Origin: Roseinatronobacter alkalisoli
Lineage (GTDB): Bacteria; Pseudomonadota; Alphaproteobacteria; Rhodobacterales; Rhodobacteraceae
Length of the DNA stretch: 64,000 bases
Direction: 5' to 3'
NCBI RefSeq assembly: GCF_028745735.1
Contig: NZ_JAQZSM010000009.1
Location: 62,001-126,000, forward strand
Shown here: piece by piece, positions 9,801 through 17,334 of the stretch
How positions within the stretch are numbered: position 1 is the stretch's first letter
Layout of the letters: each line of letters starts with the position of its first letter
Position numbers and translations under genes: made by a program
Notes under the pieces: model-generated
What the model saw: only the letters and a program-made list of their open reading frames with translations
Told to the model about the DNA's origin: nothing
Database searches by the model: none

Positions 9801-9961
9801 CCCATATGCAGGCTGCCGGTCACATTGGGCGGCGGAATCATGATGCTGAAGGCGTCATCGCGGCGCTTGTTTGCACCTGCCTTGAACGCGCCGGCCTGTT
9901 CCCAAAGCGCGGCAATGCGCGCCTCGGCGGTTTTTGCATCAAAATTCTTGTCCATCGCCAT
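6857..9961 (-). CDS. valS: Valyl-tRNA synthetase
   Basis: Class I aminoacyl-tRNA synthetase attaching valine to tRNA-Val, with an editing domain. The 1034 residues start MAMDKNFD. The HIGH motif appears as HMGH at residues 52-55 in [20 protein letters not shown] is at 681-685. An anticodon-binding domain follows, and a charged C-terminal coiled coil ([20 protein letters not shown]). Bases about 8195-8465, residues about 500-590, have only about 50 percent GC against well over 60 percent around them, and codon choice unlike the rest of the gene. This suggests recombination inside the gene, but the frame and motifs remain intact. Confidence 0.97.
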   Translation of the reverse strand: MAMDKNFDAKTAEARIAALWEQAGAFKAGANKRRDDAFSIMIPPPNVTGSLHMGHAFNNTLQDILVRWKRMQGFDTLWQPGQDHAGIATQMVVERELAKDGKKRTDFTRDEFLAKVWEWKAQSGGTIIGQLQRLGCSLDWSRNAFTMSGAPNCPPGEDGNFHDAVIKVFVDMYNKGLIYRGKRLVNWDPHFETAISDLEVENIETDGHMWHFKYPLAGGATYRYVEKDADGAVVVDEMRDYISIATTRPETMLGDGAVAVHPSDERYAPIIGKLCEIPVGPKEHRRLIPIITDEYPDPAFGSGAVKITGAHDANDYGVAKRGGIPMYRLMDTKAQMRADGAPYAEAAEIAGAVARGERVLSEAEADALNLVPDHLRGLDRYDARKAVVAEITAEGLAVMTRADDPRLGRKLGEDDDPAEQVPLVEAKKIMQPFGDRSKVVIEPMLTDQWFVDAEKVVGPALDAVRDGRVKIMPESGEKTYFHWLENIEPWCISRQLWWGHQIPVWYAGDIGDDGFIRPASELEQQGSFDHPYGAKFGHITRQFCKGTLEEVYAEAHAYFSKKLGEPVEIQFARYEPDLGAWHMKRPDLPGKPGAVIVRLWRDPDVLDTWFSSGLWPIGTLGWPEQTDELKRFFPTSVLITGQDILFFWVARMMMMQLAVVDDIPFHHVYLHGLVRDAKGKKMSKSLGNVVDPLEIIDEFGADALRFTNASMASMGGVLKLDTQRIAGYRNFTTKLWNACRFAEMNGVWENHRTQAAPPQAQATVNRWIMSETAKVRETVDAALNDYRFNDAANALYAFVWGKVCDWYVEFAKPLFDGDQAQETRDTMGWVLDQCMIMLHPIMPFITEELWHLTGARDKICAHADWPEYGAELVDAAAMREMNWVIGLIETIRSARQQLRVPVGLKLNMVQLDLNADGQAALARNMALVSKLARIASLEQVDALPKGSITVAVEGGTFGLPLEGVIDIAAEKDRLQKTQAKAEKERAGIEGRLNNARFVASAPEEVVSEAREKSALLGEEIDRLGRALAQLQDIA

Positions 9962-10104
9962 CTGTCCGGCCCCGCTTTTCGTGTTTGACCCCGTATGTAA
10001 CGCCCCGCGCGGTCAAGGGAAAGCCCCGCAACAGCACGGTTTGCGGGTTCGGTGCTTTGGGTTAAGATAGGCAAAACAGCAGTGCGCAACACGGGTGCAA
10101 GGCC

Positions 10105-10824
10105 ATGCAACGCAAACCGGTATCCTATTGGCATCTGATCAAGCGGCTGCGGCTGTATTGGCTTGGCTTTCCACTGGTTTTTGCGTTGGGATTCGGCGGT
10201 ATTGCCCTGAGCATAGGGGCGCAAGTGGCGCTGCTGGCGCGCGAAGGGGTAAGCGGTGACGCCCTGGTGATTGCCCGCCAGATTGAACGGCGGCGCGATT
10301 CGGATGGCAAGGAAACCGTGTCCTATTACCTGCGCTATCGCTACAATGCCGAAGGCCGCGCCGAGCCGATCGAGAAACGCCAAAGCGTCAGTCGCAGGCT
10401 GTATGACCGGGCGCGCGAAGGCCAGTCCATTCCCGTAACCTATGCATGGACACAGCCCGAACGTGCCAGCGTTGATCTGCGCCATGACCGGATCGGGCTG
10501 ATCATTTTTGGCACGATCGGCGCAATCGCTTCTGTGGTCACGCTGGGATTGGGCTGGTGGATGCTGGGGCGCAAGCTGTCGATCATCCGCGCCCTGCGCC
10601 ATGGTGAAATCCGCGAGGCGCGTGTCACGGCGCTGGAGCGCACCAATACCGAAATAAACAAACAGCAACAATACAGGCTGGAATGGCGCGACGCGACAGG
10701 GGCCGAGGGGCGCTCGATGATGGCAAGCCATAACAAGCTTGCAGCCTACCCTGTCGGCGATGTGATCATTGTCTATATCGACCCGAAAACCGGCACCGGC
10801 TGGTGGGACGTGCAGGTCTGCTAG
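10105..10824 (+). CDS. DUF3592-like two-helix membrane protein
   Basis: A 239-residue protein with a membrane helix near residues 15-45 (LYWLGFPLVFALGFGGIAL), an extracytoplasmic domain with YYLRYRYNAEG and GQSIPVTYA segments, a second helix near 133-155 (LIIFGTIGAIASVVTLGLGW), and a second small domain ending IIVYIDPKTGTGWWDVQVC. The alternating beta domains ending in V-x-Y-x-P resemble DUF3592. Biochemical role unknown. Its stop overlaps the convergent LacI-type gene by 4 bases, so the two mRNAs are complementary at their ends. Confidence 0.75.
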   Translation: MQRKPVSYWHLIKRLRLYWLGFPLVFALGFGGIALSIGAQVALLAREGVSGDALVIARQIERRRDSDGKETVSYYLRYRYNAEGRAEPIEKRQSVSRRLYDRAREGQSIPVTYAWTQPERASVDLRHDRIGLIIFGTIGAIASVVTLGLGWWMLGRKLSIIRALRHGEIREARVTALERTNTEINKQQQYRLEWRDATGAEGRSMMASHNKLAAYPVGDVIIVYIDPKTGTGWWDVQVC

Positions 10825-11855
10825 GCTTTGCGGATGGTGTCGCCTTGCTCGACCCGGGGCGCAAGCTCGATCCGTTTGCCACCGATGATGCCGTCATCGC
10901 TGACCCCGGACACGATCTCGGCCGCTTTCCGACCAATTTCATGGCGACACGCGTCAGTGGTGGCCAGCCGCATTTTTAAGCCCGCCAGCATTTCCAGCCC
11001 GTTAAACCCTGCAAGCCCGATTGTATTGGGCACGTCCATCCCCTGATCCAGGCAAAACAGCAGGCCCCCTGCCCCAATCATATCATTGGAGTAATACAGA
11101 AAATCCAGATCTGGACTGCGCTTCAAGATCGCTTGTGTCATCTCGCGCCCCTTGGCCAGAGATGACCCGCCCGCGTAATGTTCGGTATCTGCAAGCTGCA
11201 AGCCTGCCTCGGCCAGAACCTCGGCAAAACCTTCCAGGCGTTTGCGCGCGCGGTGGTCATCTGGCATTTTCGAGCCCAGAAACCCGATCCTGCGATAGCC
11301 CGCGGCCAGAATGGTCTGTGCCATCTCGCGGCCCGCCCGCTTGTGCGAAATACCGACAAGAGCATCAATTGGCTCGCCGTCAATATCCATGATCTCGACA
11401 ATCGGAATACCGGCATTTGCCAGCATGGCTCGCGCGGCATCGGTATGCTCTAGCCCTGCCACAATCATCCCCGAAGGCCGCCATGACAGCATTTCATAGA
11501 TGACGTTTTCCTCACGATCGAGCTTGTAATCGGACGCGCCAAAAACGGGTTGCAGCCCCGAATCTTCCAGCGCTGTTGAAATCCCGCCCAGCACTTCGGG
11601 AAACACCATATTGGCCAGCGACGGTATGACCACCCCCACCAGATTAACCCGCTGGCTGGCCAGCGCACCGGCAATCTTGTTGGGCACATAGCCAAGCGCC
11701 TTGGCCGCAGCCAGCACCTTGTCACGCGTTGCAGGCGACACATCGGCACGGTTGCGCAACACGCGGCTGACAGTCATTTCGCTGACACCGCTGGCTTCGG
11801 AAACATCGCGCAGCGTCAGCGGCCGGTGGCTTTCGGGGGGAAGATAAGGGGGCAA
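10821..11855 (-). CDS. LacI/GntR-subgroup transcriptional regulator
   Basis: Sugar-responsive repressor of 344 residues. The helix-turn-helix and hinge read LTLRDVSEASGVSEMTVSRVLRN through YVPNKIAGALASQR. The periplasmic-binding-fold effector domain begins VNLVGVVIPSLANMVFPEVL, and the C-terminus holds GLAGFNGLEMLAGLKMRLATT. The overall pattern is closest to gluconate (GntR) repressors. The TTG at 11855 is the likely start because AGGA lies 8 bases before it and no ATG precedes the HTH. No sugar transport or catabolic genes lie beside it, so it is an orphan whose targets are unknown. Confidence 0.85.
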   Translation of the reverse strand: MPPYLPPESHRPLTLRDVSEASGVSEMTVSRVLRNRADVSPATRDKVLAAAKALGYVPNKIAGALASQRVNLVGVVIPSLANMVFPEVLGGISTALEDSGLQPVFGASDYKLDREENVIYEMLSWRPSGMIVAGLEHTDAARAMLANAGIPIVEIMDIDGEPIDALVGISHKRAGREMAQTILAAGYRRIGFLGSKMPDDHRARKRLEGFAEVLAEAGLQLADTEHYAGGSSLAKGREMTQAILKRSPDLDFLYYSNDMIGAGGLLFCLDQGMDVPNTIGLAGFNGLEMLAGLKMRLATTDACRHEIGRKAAEIVSGVSDDGIIGGKRIELAPRVEQGDTIRKA

Positions 11856-11888
11856 ATCGGTAATCCTGCAAGTGTCTGGATAATGTGA

Positions 11889-11902
11889 TGTTAGCGCCTG
11901 AT
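11889..11902. promoter_or_regulatory. Possible LacI-family operator upstream of the regulator
   Basis: TGTTAGCGCCTGAT matches the left half of the usual LacI-family palindrome TGTTAGCGCTAACA perfectly, with a poorer right half. It lies about 35 bases before the chosen start, a position suited to autorepression. Confidence 0.4.
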
Positions 11903-11974
11903 GACAACAATGAGCAAGAGCGAAGCCGCCCCCCCGTGACAAGCGCCGCGTGAAGGGGTATTGCAGGGCGCGCT

Positions 11975-12051
11975 GGCCCCGTGGCTCAACTGGATAGAGC
12001 AGCCCCCTCCTAAGGGGCAGGTTGCAGGTTCGAATCCTGCCGGGGTCACCA
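11975..12051 (+). tRNA. tRNA-Arg(CCT)
   Basis: 77 bases including an encoded CCA. The acceptor stem is GGCCCCG/CGGGGTC. The D arm is GCTC...GAGC. The anticodon stem GCCCC/GGGGC encloses the loop CTCCTAA, giving anticodon CCT. The T arm is GCAGG TTCGAAT CCTGC. The discriminator is A. It reads the AGG codon. No terminator-grade hairpin follows immediately. Confidence 0.97.
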
Positions 12052-12283
12052 AGATTTCAATGATCTGCGCGGCGCTGGTACTTCCGCGACCCCCGTTCAC
12101 CCCGGCAGATTGGGCTTGGTCCGGCCACATTATTCTCGGCAAACATGGCGACAAGCTTTCCACTTGTGCGCAGCAAAGGCTCTGGCGAATCTTTGCGTTA
12201 ATGCGCGCGGCCTTCGCCGGTTGAGGGTGCAGGTCATCGAAGCAGAAAACCGGTTCCCGCCTTATCCCTCAACCTGCGCCAGT
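12052..12283. other. Gap between tRNA-Arg and the polyamine permease gene
   Basis: 232 bases at a convergent junction with no supported gene. A long-loop inverted repeat, GGTTGAGGG near 12220 and CCCTCAACC near 12266, could form a weak structure behind the permease operon. The 176-bp repeat is absent here. Confidence 0.5.
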
Positions 12284-13135
12284 TTATTGCGGGGACAGGC
12301 CGCGCATCCGTTCGCCCCTGCGGCGCAGCAGTTCAACCACAGTCAACAGCGCAACCGACACCATGACCAGAATGGTTGCCACTGCCAGAATTGTCGGGCT
12401 GATATCCTCGCGGATACCGGACCACATTTCCCGCGGAATGGTGCGCTGTTCAACGCCGGCCACAAACAACACCACGACAATTTCATCAAATGAAGTGATG
12501 AAGGCAAAGAGTGCGCCCGAAATCACGCCGGGCAGAATAAGTGGCATCGTGATCTTGAAAAAGGTGCGCGTCGGCGATGCGCCCAGATTGGCCGCGGCCC
12601 GCGTCAGGGAATGGTCGAACCCGACCAGGGTCGCTGTGACCGTGATCACGACAAAGGGGGTGCCAAGCGCCGCATGTGCCAGCACGACACCCAGATAGGT
12701 CTGTGCGATATTGATGCTGGAGAAGAAGAAGAACATCCCCGCAGCCGAAATGATCAGTGGCACAATCATTGGCGAAATCAGAACGCCCATGATCAGCGCC
12801 TTGGCGGGCATTTCCGAGCGCGACAGACCAAGTGCGGCCAATGTTCCCAGCGATGTGGACAGCAGGGTTGCCGCAATCCCGATACCAAAGGAATTGCGGA
12901 TTGACCGCATCCAGCTGTCAGACCCCAGAAAATCCTGATACCAGCGCAAGGAATACCCATCCGGGTTCAGTGTCAGCATTTCCCGCGTGAAGGTAAAATA
13001 GGGCTGCGCATTGAAACTCAGCGGGATCATGATCAGAATCGGCGCCAGCAGGAAGAAGAAGATCGCAAAGCAGATCACCCGGAAGGCGTAATGCCAGATC
13101 TTGTCCTTGGCGGTATAATATGCGGGAAGTGCCAT
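12284..13135 (-). CDS. potC: ABC transporter permease, spermidine/putrescine PotC type
   Basis: Inner-membrane subunit of a polyamine-type importer. The 283 residues have about six membrane helices, starting with VICFAIFFFLLAPILIMIPLSF. The ATPase-docking EAA-like loop reads LTRAAANLGASPTRTFFKITMPLILPGVISG. The stop lies 232 bases from tRNA-Arg. It starts 12 bases after the PotB-type gene and is the last cistron of the four-gene minus-strand operon. The polyamine substrate is inferred from family resemblance only; related systems carry other cationic or small organic substrates. Confidence 0.88.
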   Translation of the reverse strand: MALPAYYTAKDKIWHYAFRVICFAIFFFLLAPILIMIPLSFNAQPYFTFTREMLTLNPDGYSLRWYQDFLGSDSWMRSIRNSFGIGIAATLLSTSLGTLAALGLSRSEMPAKALIMGVLISPMIVPLIISAAGMFFFFSSINIAQTYLGVVLAHAALGTPFVVITVTATLVGFDHSLTRAAANLGASPTRTFFKITMPLILPGVISGALFAFITSFDEIVVVLFVAGVEQRTIPREMWSGIREDISPTILAVATILVMVSVALLTVVELLRRRGERMRGLSPQ

Positions 13136-13147
13136 GTCGTTGCCCCC

Positions 13148-14443
13148 TTACCCGAGTTTCAGGCTGTCAGCGCCGACAAGCCGGTTATACAGCCAATACA
13201 GCACCAGAACCCCCACCAGCAGCATCGTGCCAAGTGCGGCCGCCAGCCCCCAGTTCAGGGATTGCTGGATATGACGTGCAATTTCATTGGAGATCATCCG
13301 CCCCGACTGGCCACCCACAAGCGCGGGCGTGATGTAATAGCCGATGGAAATGATGAACACCAACACGCCCCCTGCCCCGATTCCCGGCAATGTCTGAGGG
13401 AAATACACACGGCGGAACGCGGTCCACGGCGTGGCGCCAAGGCTTTTGGCCGCACGGGTATAAGTGACGGGTATGGTGCGCATGACCGAATACAGCGGCA
13501 ACACCATGAAGGGCAGCAGAATATGCGTCATAGCTATGATCGTGCCGGTCTGGTTATAGATCATGTTTAATCGGTTCCCGTCCGAAATCAGCCCGATATT
13601 GACCAGCAGTTCATTGATGACACCTTGTTGTTGCAACAGCACGATCCAGGCAGATGTCCGCACCAGAAGTGATGTCCAGAAGGGCAACAGCACCGCGATC
13701 ATCAGCAGGTTGGCATAGCGCATCGGCAGATTCGCCAGGAAATAGGCAATCGGGAAACCAAGCGCGAAGGTCATGAAGGTAATTGCAAGGCTCAGCGCCA
13801 ATGTGCGCCCGAACAACGAGACGTAGATCCGCCGGTTTTCATCGCGCTGCACGATATTTCCGGCCTCGTCATATTCGCGGTCCAGCGCCGCGACATAGTA
13901 GGATGCGGTAAGCGGGCGGCCTTCGCGCTTGATAATGCGCCATAGTTCCGGCTGGCCCCACAGGCGGTGGGCATCCGTGAAGGCGTCGGAAAACGGGGCT
14001 TCGAAATTCGGGACATCACGCGAGGTGCGCGAAATTGCACTGCGCGCCGCGCTGAGTTCATAGTTCAGGCGAATGCCAAGCGGACCGATCGCCTGTTCAC
14101 GGCGCGGGCGATCAAGGTCTTCCAACATGTCGGCATGCAGCGCGGCAAAGACAGGTTCATCAGGTATGCCCTGCCCGTCCCATGTTTCCAGCGCCTGAAG
14201 GGTGCGCGGCAATGCATTGACGATCTGCGGGTTATCAACCGACCGCCACATCATCTGTGCGATAGGAAAAGCAAAGAAAATCAAAATGAAGGCAAGCAAC
14301 GGTGCCACCAGCGCCAGCGCGGTCAGTTTGCGGCGGCGGTTCGCACGTTCAAGCGCCCTGCGCAATGGCGTTCCATCCGCGGTGACCAGTTTTTCGCGGC
14401 GGGCGGGTGGCGGCGCAGTTAGGGTCGCATCGGCCTGAGACAT
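13148..14443 (-). CDS. potB: ABC transporter permease, PotB type with a large periplasmic insertion
   Basis: Second permease of the importer. The start at 14443 (MSQADATL) has AAGGA 9 bases ahead. The 431-codon frame gives a first helix (LTALALVAPLLAFILIFFAF) near residues 40-60. A hydrophilic segment of roughly 130 residues follows, rich in Arg, Glu and Asp, before the second helix (LALSLAITFMTFALGFPIAYFLA). The EAA loop is RAAKSLGATPWTAFRRVYFPQTLPGI. Classical PotB proteins are near 280 residues and lack this long insertion, which should face the periplasm. It may help dock the substrate-binding protein. Confidence 0.87.
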   Translation of the reverse strand: MSQADATLTAPPPARREKLVTADGTPLRRALERANRRRKLTALALVAPLLAFILIFFAFPIAQMMWRSVDNPQIVNALPRTLQALETWDGQGIPDEPVFAALHADMLEDLDRPRREQAIGPLGIRLNYELSAARSAISRTSRDVPNFEAPFSDAFTDAHRLWGQPELWRIIKREGRPLTASYYVAALDREYDEAGNIVQRDENRRIYVSLFGRTLALSLAITFMTFALGFPIAYFLANLPMRYANLLMIAVLLPFWTSLLVRTSAWIVLLQQQGVINELLVNIGLISDGNRLNMIYNQTGTIIAMTHILLPFMVLPLYSVMRTIPVTYTRAAKSLGATPWTAFRRVYFPQTLPGIGAGGVLVFIISIGYYITPALVGGQSGRMISNEIARHIQQSLNWGLAAALGTMLLVGVLVLYWLYNRLVGADSLKLG

Positions 14444-14484
14444 GAGTAATTTCCTTGCAGCATAGGCAGGACAGCCGGTCACGT

Positions 14485-14512
14485 ACCGGGCGCGCGGTAC
14501 CGCGCGCCCGGT
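14485..14512. other. Perfect 28-bp palindrome between binding-protein and permease genes
   Basis: Both halves of the 28 bases are fully complementary around a central GGTACC, with arms starting ACCGGGCGCGCG. It sits 18 bases after the binding-protein stop and 41 bases before the potB start. There is no T run, so a 3'-stabilising or partial-termination stem-loop is likelier than a full terminator. This would explain high binding-protein and low permease output. Confidence 0.7.
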
Positions 14513-14530
14513 TTGTTCAGGATACGCAGA

Positions 14531-15634
14531 TTATTGCAGCATCCAGTTTGCAAAACGCTCGCGCATTTCATCGCCGTAATCGACCCAGAAATCATTATCC
14601 AGCACGATTGGCGCATAGTAGTTGTCGGGGTTCGTGGGCATATGCGGGCCCATGTCAATTCCCAGATCAGCATGCTCGCCGACAAGTTCAGCCGATGATG
14701 CGCGCGCCGGACCATAGCTGATGAACTTCGCCTGATCTGCCAGACGCTGGGTGTCGGTGGCGAAATGCAGATAGTCCATCACCACTTCCATGTTCGGGCC
14801 ATCTGCGGGCACAACCCAGCCGTCCCATTCCACGACCTGACCATCCCAGATGATGGCAGCATCCATGCCCTCGACCTCGATGGCCTCGAACATCCGGCCG
14901 TTATAGCCGGTGGCAAAGGCAACTTCGCCATCCGCCAGAAGCTGCGGTGCCTGTGCGCCTTCGGTCCAGAAAATGATGTGGTCCTTGATCGTGTCGAGTT
15001 TCGCGAAAGCGCGGTCCACACCTTCAGGGGTTCTCAGCACGTCATAGATATCTTCGGGGTCCACGCCATCGGCATAAAGCGCCCATTCCATGTTCGTGCC
15101 CGGACGGTCCTGCAGTGCGCGACGACCGGGGAAGTTCTCGACATCAAACAGATCATTGATGCTGGCCGGATGCGCACCATCTTCGAATGCGCCCGGACGA
15201 TAGGTCAGCACAGTTGAATACACGATCTGCGGAATGAAGCATTCCCCAAGGCTGCCGGGAAGGAAATCTTCGCTGGCAGGCGTGCCATCGGGTGCAGCGG
15301 CCAGCATTTCATCATGGTCGATCTGCATGATGATGCCTTCGTCACAGGCAAGCTGCGCATCAGACGGCAGCATGTCGACCAGATCCCAGGTCACGTTGCC
15401 CGCCTGGCTTTGCGCCCGCAGACCGGCCAGCGCGTTGGCAGACCCGTCGTCATTGTTGATGGTCACATGTGGGTTCGCTTCCATATAGGGATCATGATAA
15501 GCGCGTTGCTGGCTGGCGGTATATGCGCCGCCCCATGATACGATGGTCAGCGAAACCGGGTCTTGCGCAGCCGCACTCAGCGCCAGAACGCTGGCAGCGG
15601 CACTCAGACCGAACAGTTTTGTTGTCGATGACAT
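14531..15634 (-). CDS. potD: Periplasmic substrate-binding protein, PotD/PotF-like
   Basis: Exported soluble receptor of the importer. Residues 1-23 are a signal peptide (KLFGLSAAASVLALSAAAQ), with cleavage near the AAAQD junction. The mature domain begins VSLTIVSWGGAYTASQQRAY, a standard opening of COG0687 polyamine-binding proteins. It continues with VDMLPSDAQLACDEG, VYSTVLTYRPGAF and SINDLFDVENFPGRRALQDRP. The 367 residues fit the family. AAGGAGG precedes the ATG at ideal spacing. It lies between the ATPase and permease genes in the order A-D-B-C. Confidence 0.88.
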   Translation of the reverse strand: MSSTTKLFGLSAAASVLALSAAAQDPVSLTIVSWGGAYTASQQRAYHDPYMEANPHVTINNDDGSANALAGLRAQSQAGNVTWDLVDMLPSDAQLACDEGIIMQIDHDEMLAAAPDGTPASEDFLPGSLGECFIPQIVYSTVLTYRPGAFEDGAHPASINDLFDVENFPGRRALQDRPGTNMEWALYADGVDPEDIYDVLRTPEGVDRAFAKLDTIKDHIIFWTEGAQAPQLLADGEVAFATGYNGRMFEAIEVEGMDAAIIWDGQVVEWDGWVVPADGPNMEVVMDYLHFATDTQRLADQAKFISYGPARASSAELVGEHADLGIDMGPHMPTNPDNYYAPIVLDNDFWVDYGDEMRERFANWMLQ

Positions 15635-15660
15635 AGATAACCTCCTTGGTTAGTTAATCG

Positions 15661-15685
15661 CGCCAGATATACTCTGGCGTTTTTT
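15661..15685 (+). terminator. Terminator-like hairpin with its T run on the opposite strand
   Basis: CGCCAGA / TCTGGCG around a 5-base loop, followed on the plus strand by six T. The surrounding genes run on the minus strand, so as a terminator it would only stop antisense transcripts. In the sense message it is a leader hairpin between the ATPase gene and the binding-protein gene. Confidence 0.5.
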
Positions 15686-15733
15686 ATGTTGTCCCGTCCC
15701 CGGTCCATACAAATATTGGCCGCGCATACCGCG

Positions 15734-16837
15734 TCAGGCGTGGTCGAGCGCGCGACAATCCGTCGGCATCCAGCCGATTTCGATCATGTCACCCGGCTTG
15801 TGCCGCACCTGATCAGGCGCGTTGCGGGTTTTCATGATGAAATTCTCGTTTCCGGCCACTTTCAGGCGCGTGCGAAACACATCGCCCATATAGATGAATT
15901 CCTTCACCTCGGCCTTGATGGTGTGGGCGTGGGCGCCCAACCGGTCCTTGTTGGACTCTACCCGTTCGGGACGAATGGACACAGTGGTCCGTTCACCAAC
16001 CTTGTTCACATTGACAGGTTTGGCGTCGATAACCTCGCCACCATCCAGCTCAACAATACAGGTTTCGCCCCTTATCTCTTTAATAACGCCATCCAACGTG
16101 TTGTTTTCGCCGATAAACTGCGCAACGAAGCTGTTACGTGGCGCTTCATACAGCACATCCGGCGGGTCCAGTTGCTGGATGCGCCCGTCATCGAACACGG
16201 CAACATTGTCGGACATGGTCAGCGCTTCGGTCTGGTCATGGGTCACATAGACAGTGGTGATCCCCAGATCATGCGCAAGGCGGGTTATTTCAAACTGCAT
16301 ATGTTCGCGCAATTGCTTGTCCAGCGCGCCCAGCGGTTCATCCATCAACACCAGTTCGGGTTCAAACACCAGCGCGCGTGCAAGCGCAATACGCTGCTGC
16401 TGTCCACCCGAAAGTTGCGCAGGCCTGCGATTGGCGAAGGCGCCCATCTGCACCATGTCCAGCGCGCGCATGATCTTCTTCTCGCGGTCGGACTTGCCCA
16501 TTCCCCGCACTTCCAGCGGAAAGGACAGGTTTTCTCCCACTGTCATATGCGGAAACAGCGCGTAATTCTGGAACACCATGCCGATGCCACGCTTATGTGG
16601 CGGCACCGAATTGATCGGGCGCCCATCAAGCAGGATTTCGCCATGTGTTGCTGTTTCAAACCCTGCCAGCATCATCAGGCAGGTTGTTTTGCCGGACCCG
16701 GACGGGCCGAGCATTGTCAGGAACTCCCCCCTTCCCACCGAAAGGTTCAGATCCTTGACCACCAGTGTTTCGCCGTCATAGCTTTTCTGGACGCCATCAA
16801 ATACGACAAATCCGTCGCGCGATTCAGATGCGCTCAC
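15734..16837 (-). CDS. potA: ABC transporter ATPase, PotA type
   Basis: Cytoplasmic ATPase energising the importer. The start is a GTG with GGGGAG upstream. Visible are Walker A GPSGSGKTT (about 44-52), the Q loop VFQNYALFPHMTV, the signature LSGGQQQRIALARAL, Walker B LVLMDEPLGALD and the switch His in YVTHDQTEALTMSD. A C-terminal regulatory TOBE region follows from about residue 280 (VSIRPERVESNKDRL). The 367 residues are typical. First gene of the four-gene transport operon. An AT-rich 260-base stretch ahead of it probably holds the promoter. Confidence 0.92.
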   Translation of the reverse strand: MSASESRDGFVVFDGVQKSYDGETLVVKDLNLSVGRGEFLTMLGPSGSGKTTCLMMLAGFETATHGEILLDGRPINSVPPHKRGIGMVFQNYALFPHMTVGENLSFPLEVRGMGKSDREKKIMRALDMVQMGAFANRRPAQLSGGQQQRIALARALVFEPELVLMDEPLGALDKQLREHMQFEITRLAHDLGITTVYVTHDQTEALTMSDNVAVFDDGRIQQLDPPDVLYEAPRNSFVAQFIGENNTLDGVIKEIRGETCIVELDGGEVIDAKPVNVNKVGERTTVSIRPERVESNKDRLGAHAHTIKAEVKEFIYMGDVFRTRLKVAGNENFIMKTRNAPDQVRHKPGDMIEIGWMPTDCRALDHA

Positions 16838-17097
16838 GCTGATCTCCCCGTGTGTCGGCGGTATCCCGCTCTTTTCATGACACCAGTAAAACCAACGATT
16901 TCCAACATTGCAACCAGTAACTACAGAGGCGTCGGAATAAGCAAAAAATCAGTAATAATTCCGGCAAAATGCTTAATTTGCGGTCGTTTTCACCGCCTAT
17001 CAGGCAGGGAAGCAACCATATTGCCATATACGCATCTGCCGCCACACCCCGGGAACCGGCATATGACGCAAAACTGGATTCACAGGCTTCAGATAAA

Positions 17098-17184
17098 TGG
17101 TGCGGTCGAGAAGACTCGAACTTCCACGGGAGTTACCCCACAGCGACCTCAACGCTGCGCGTCTACCAATTCCGCCACGACCGC
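17098..17184 (-). tRNA. tRNA-Leu(GAG)
   Basis: 87 bases including CCA, with the long variable arm expected of tRNA-Leu. The acceptor stem is GCGGTCG/CGACCGC. The anticodon stem CAGCG/CGCTG encloses TTGAGGT, giving anticodon GAG. The T loop is TTCGAGT. The discriminator is A. It reads CUU/CUC codons. Confidence 0.96.
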
Positions 17185-17276
17185 ACATGACTTGGTGGCG
17201 GCGTAATACTCGGTCACCTTGCGCTTGTGAAGGGGGAAAACGCGCAGAATTCACGAAAGCGGCGCTGGCCCTGACA

Positions 17277-17306
17277 GAAGGGCGCGCAAGTGACTGCGCG
17301 CCCTTC
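17277..17306 (-). terminator. Strong hairpin behind the envelope-protein gene
   Basis: Perfect 12-bp arms GAAGGGCGCGCA / TGCGCGCCCTTC with a 6-base loop, 28 bases beyond the stop of the gene ending at 17335. No T run follows, so it is either a Rho-assisted terminator or a 3' stabiliser. Confidence 0.5.
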
Positions 17307-17334
17307 ACTATTGTACTGTTCTTTCTGCGCCGGA

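Noticed and set aside
11961-12224. Small frame beginning with ALAPWLNWIEQPPPKGQVAG
   Set aside because: It is the translation of tRNA-Arg, a classic false gene.
16838-17097. Possible small gene upstream of potA
   Set aside because: The stretch is AT-rich with no good frame; it is better read as promoter DNA.
15686-17206. A 506-codon plus-strand frame opposite potA
   Set aside because: It is antisense to a well-conserved ATPase gene and crosses tRNA-Leu.
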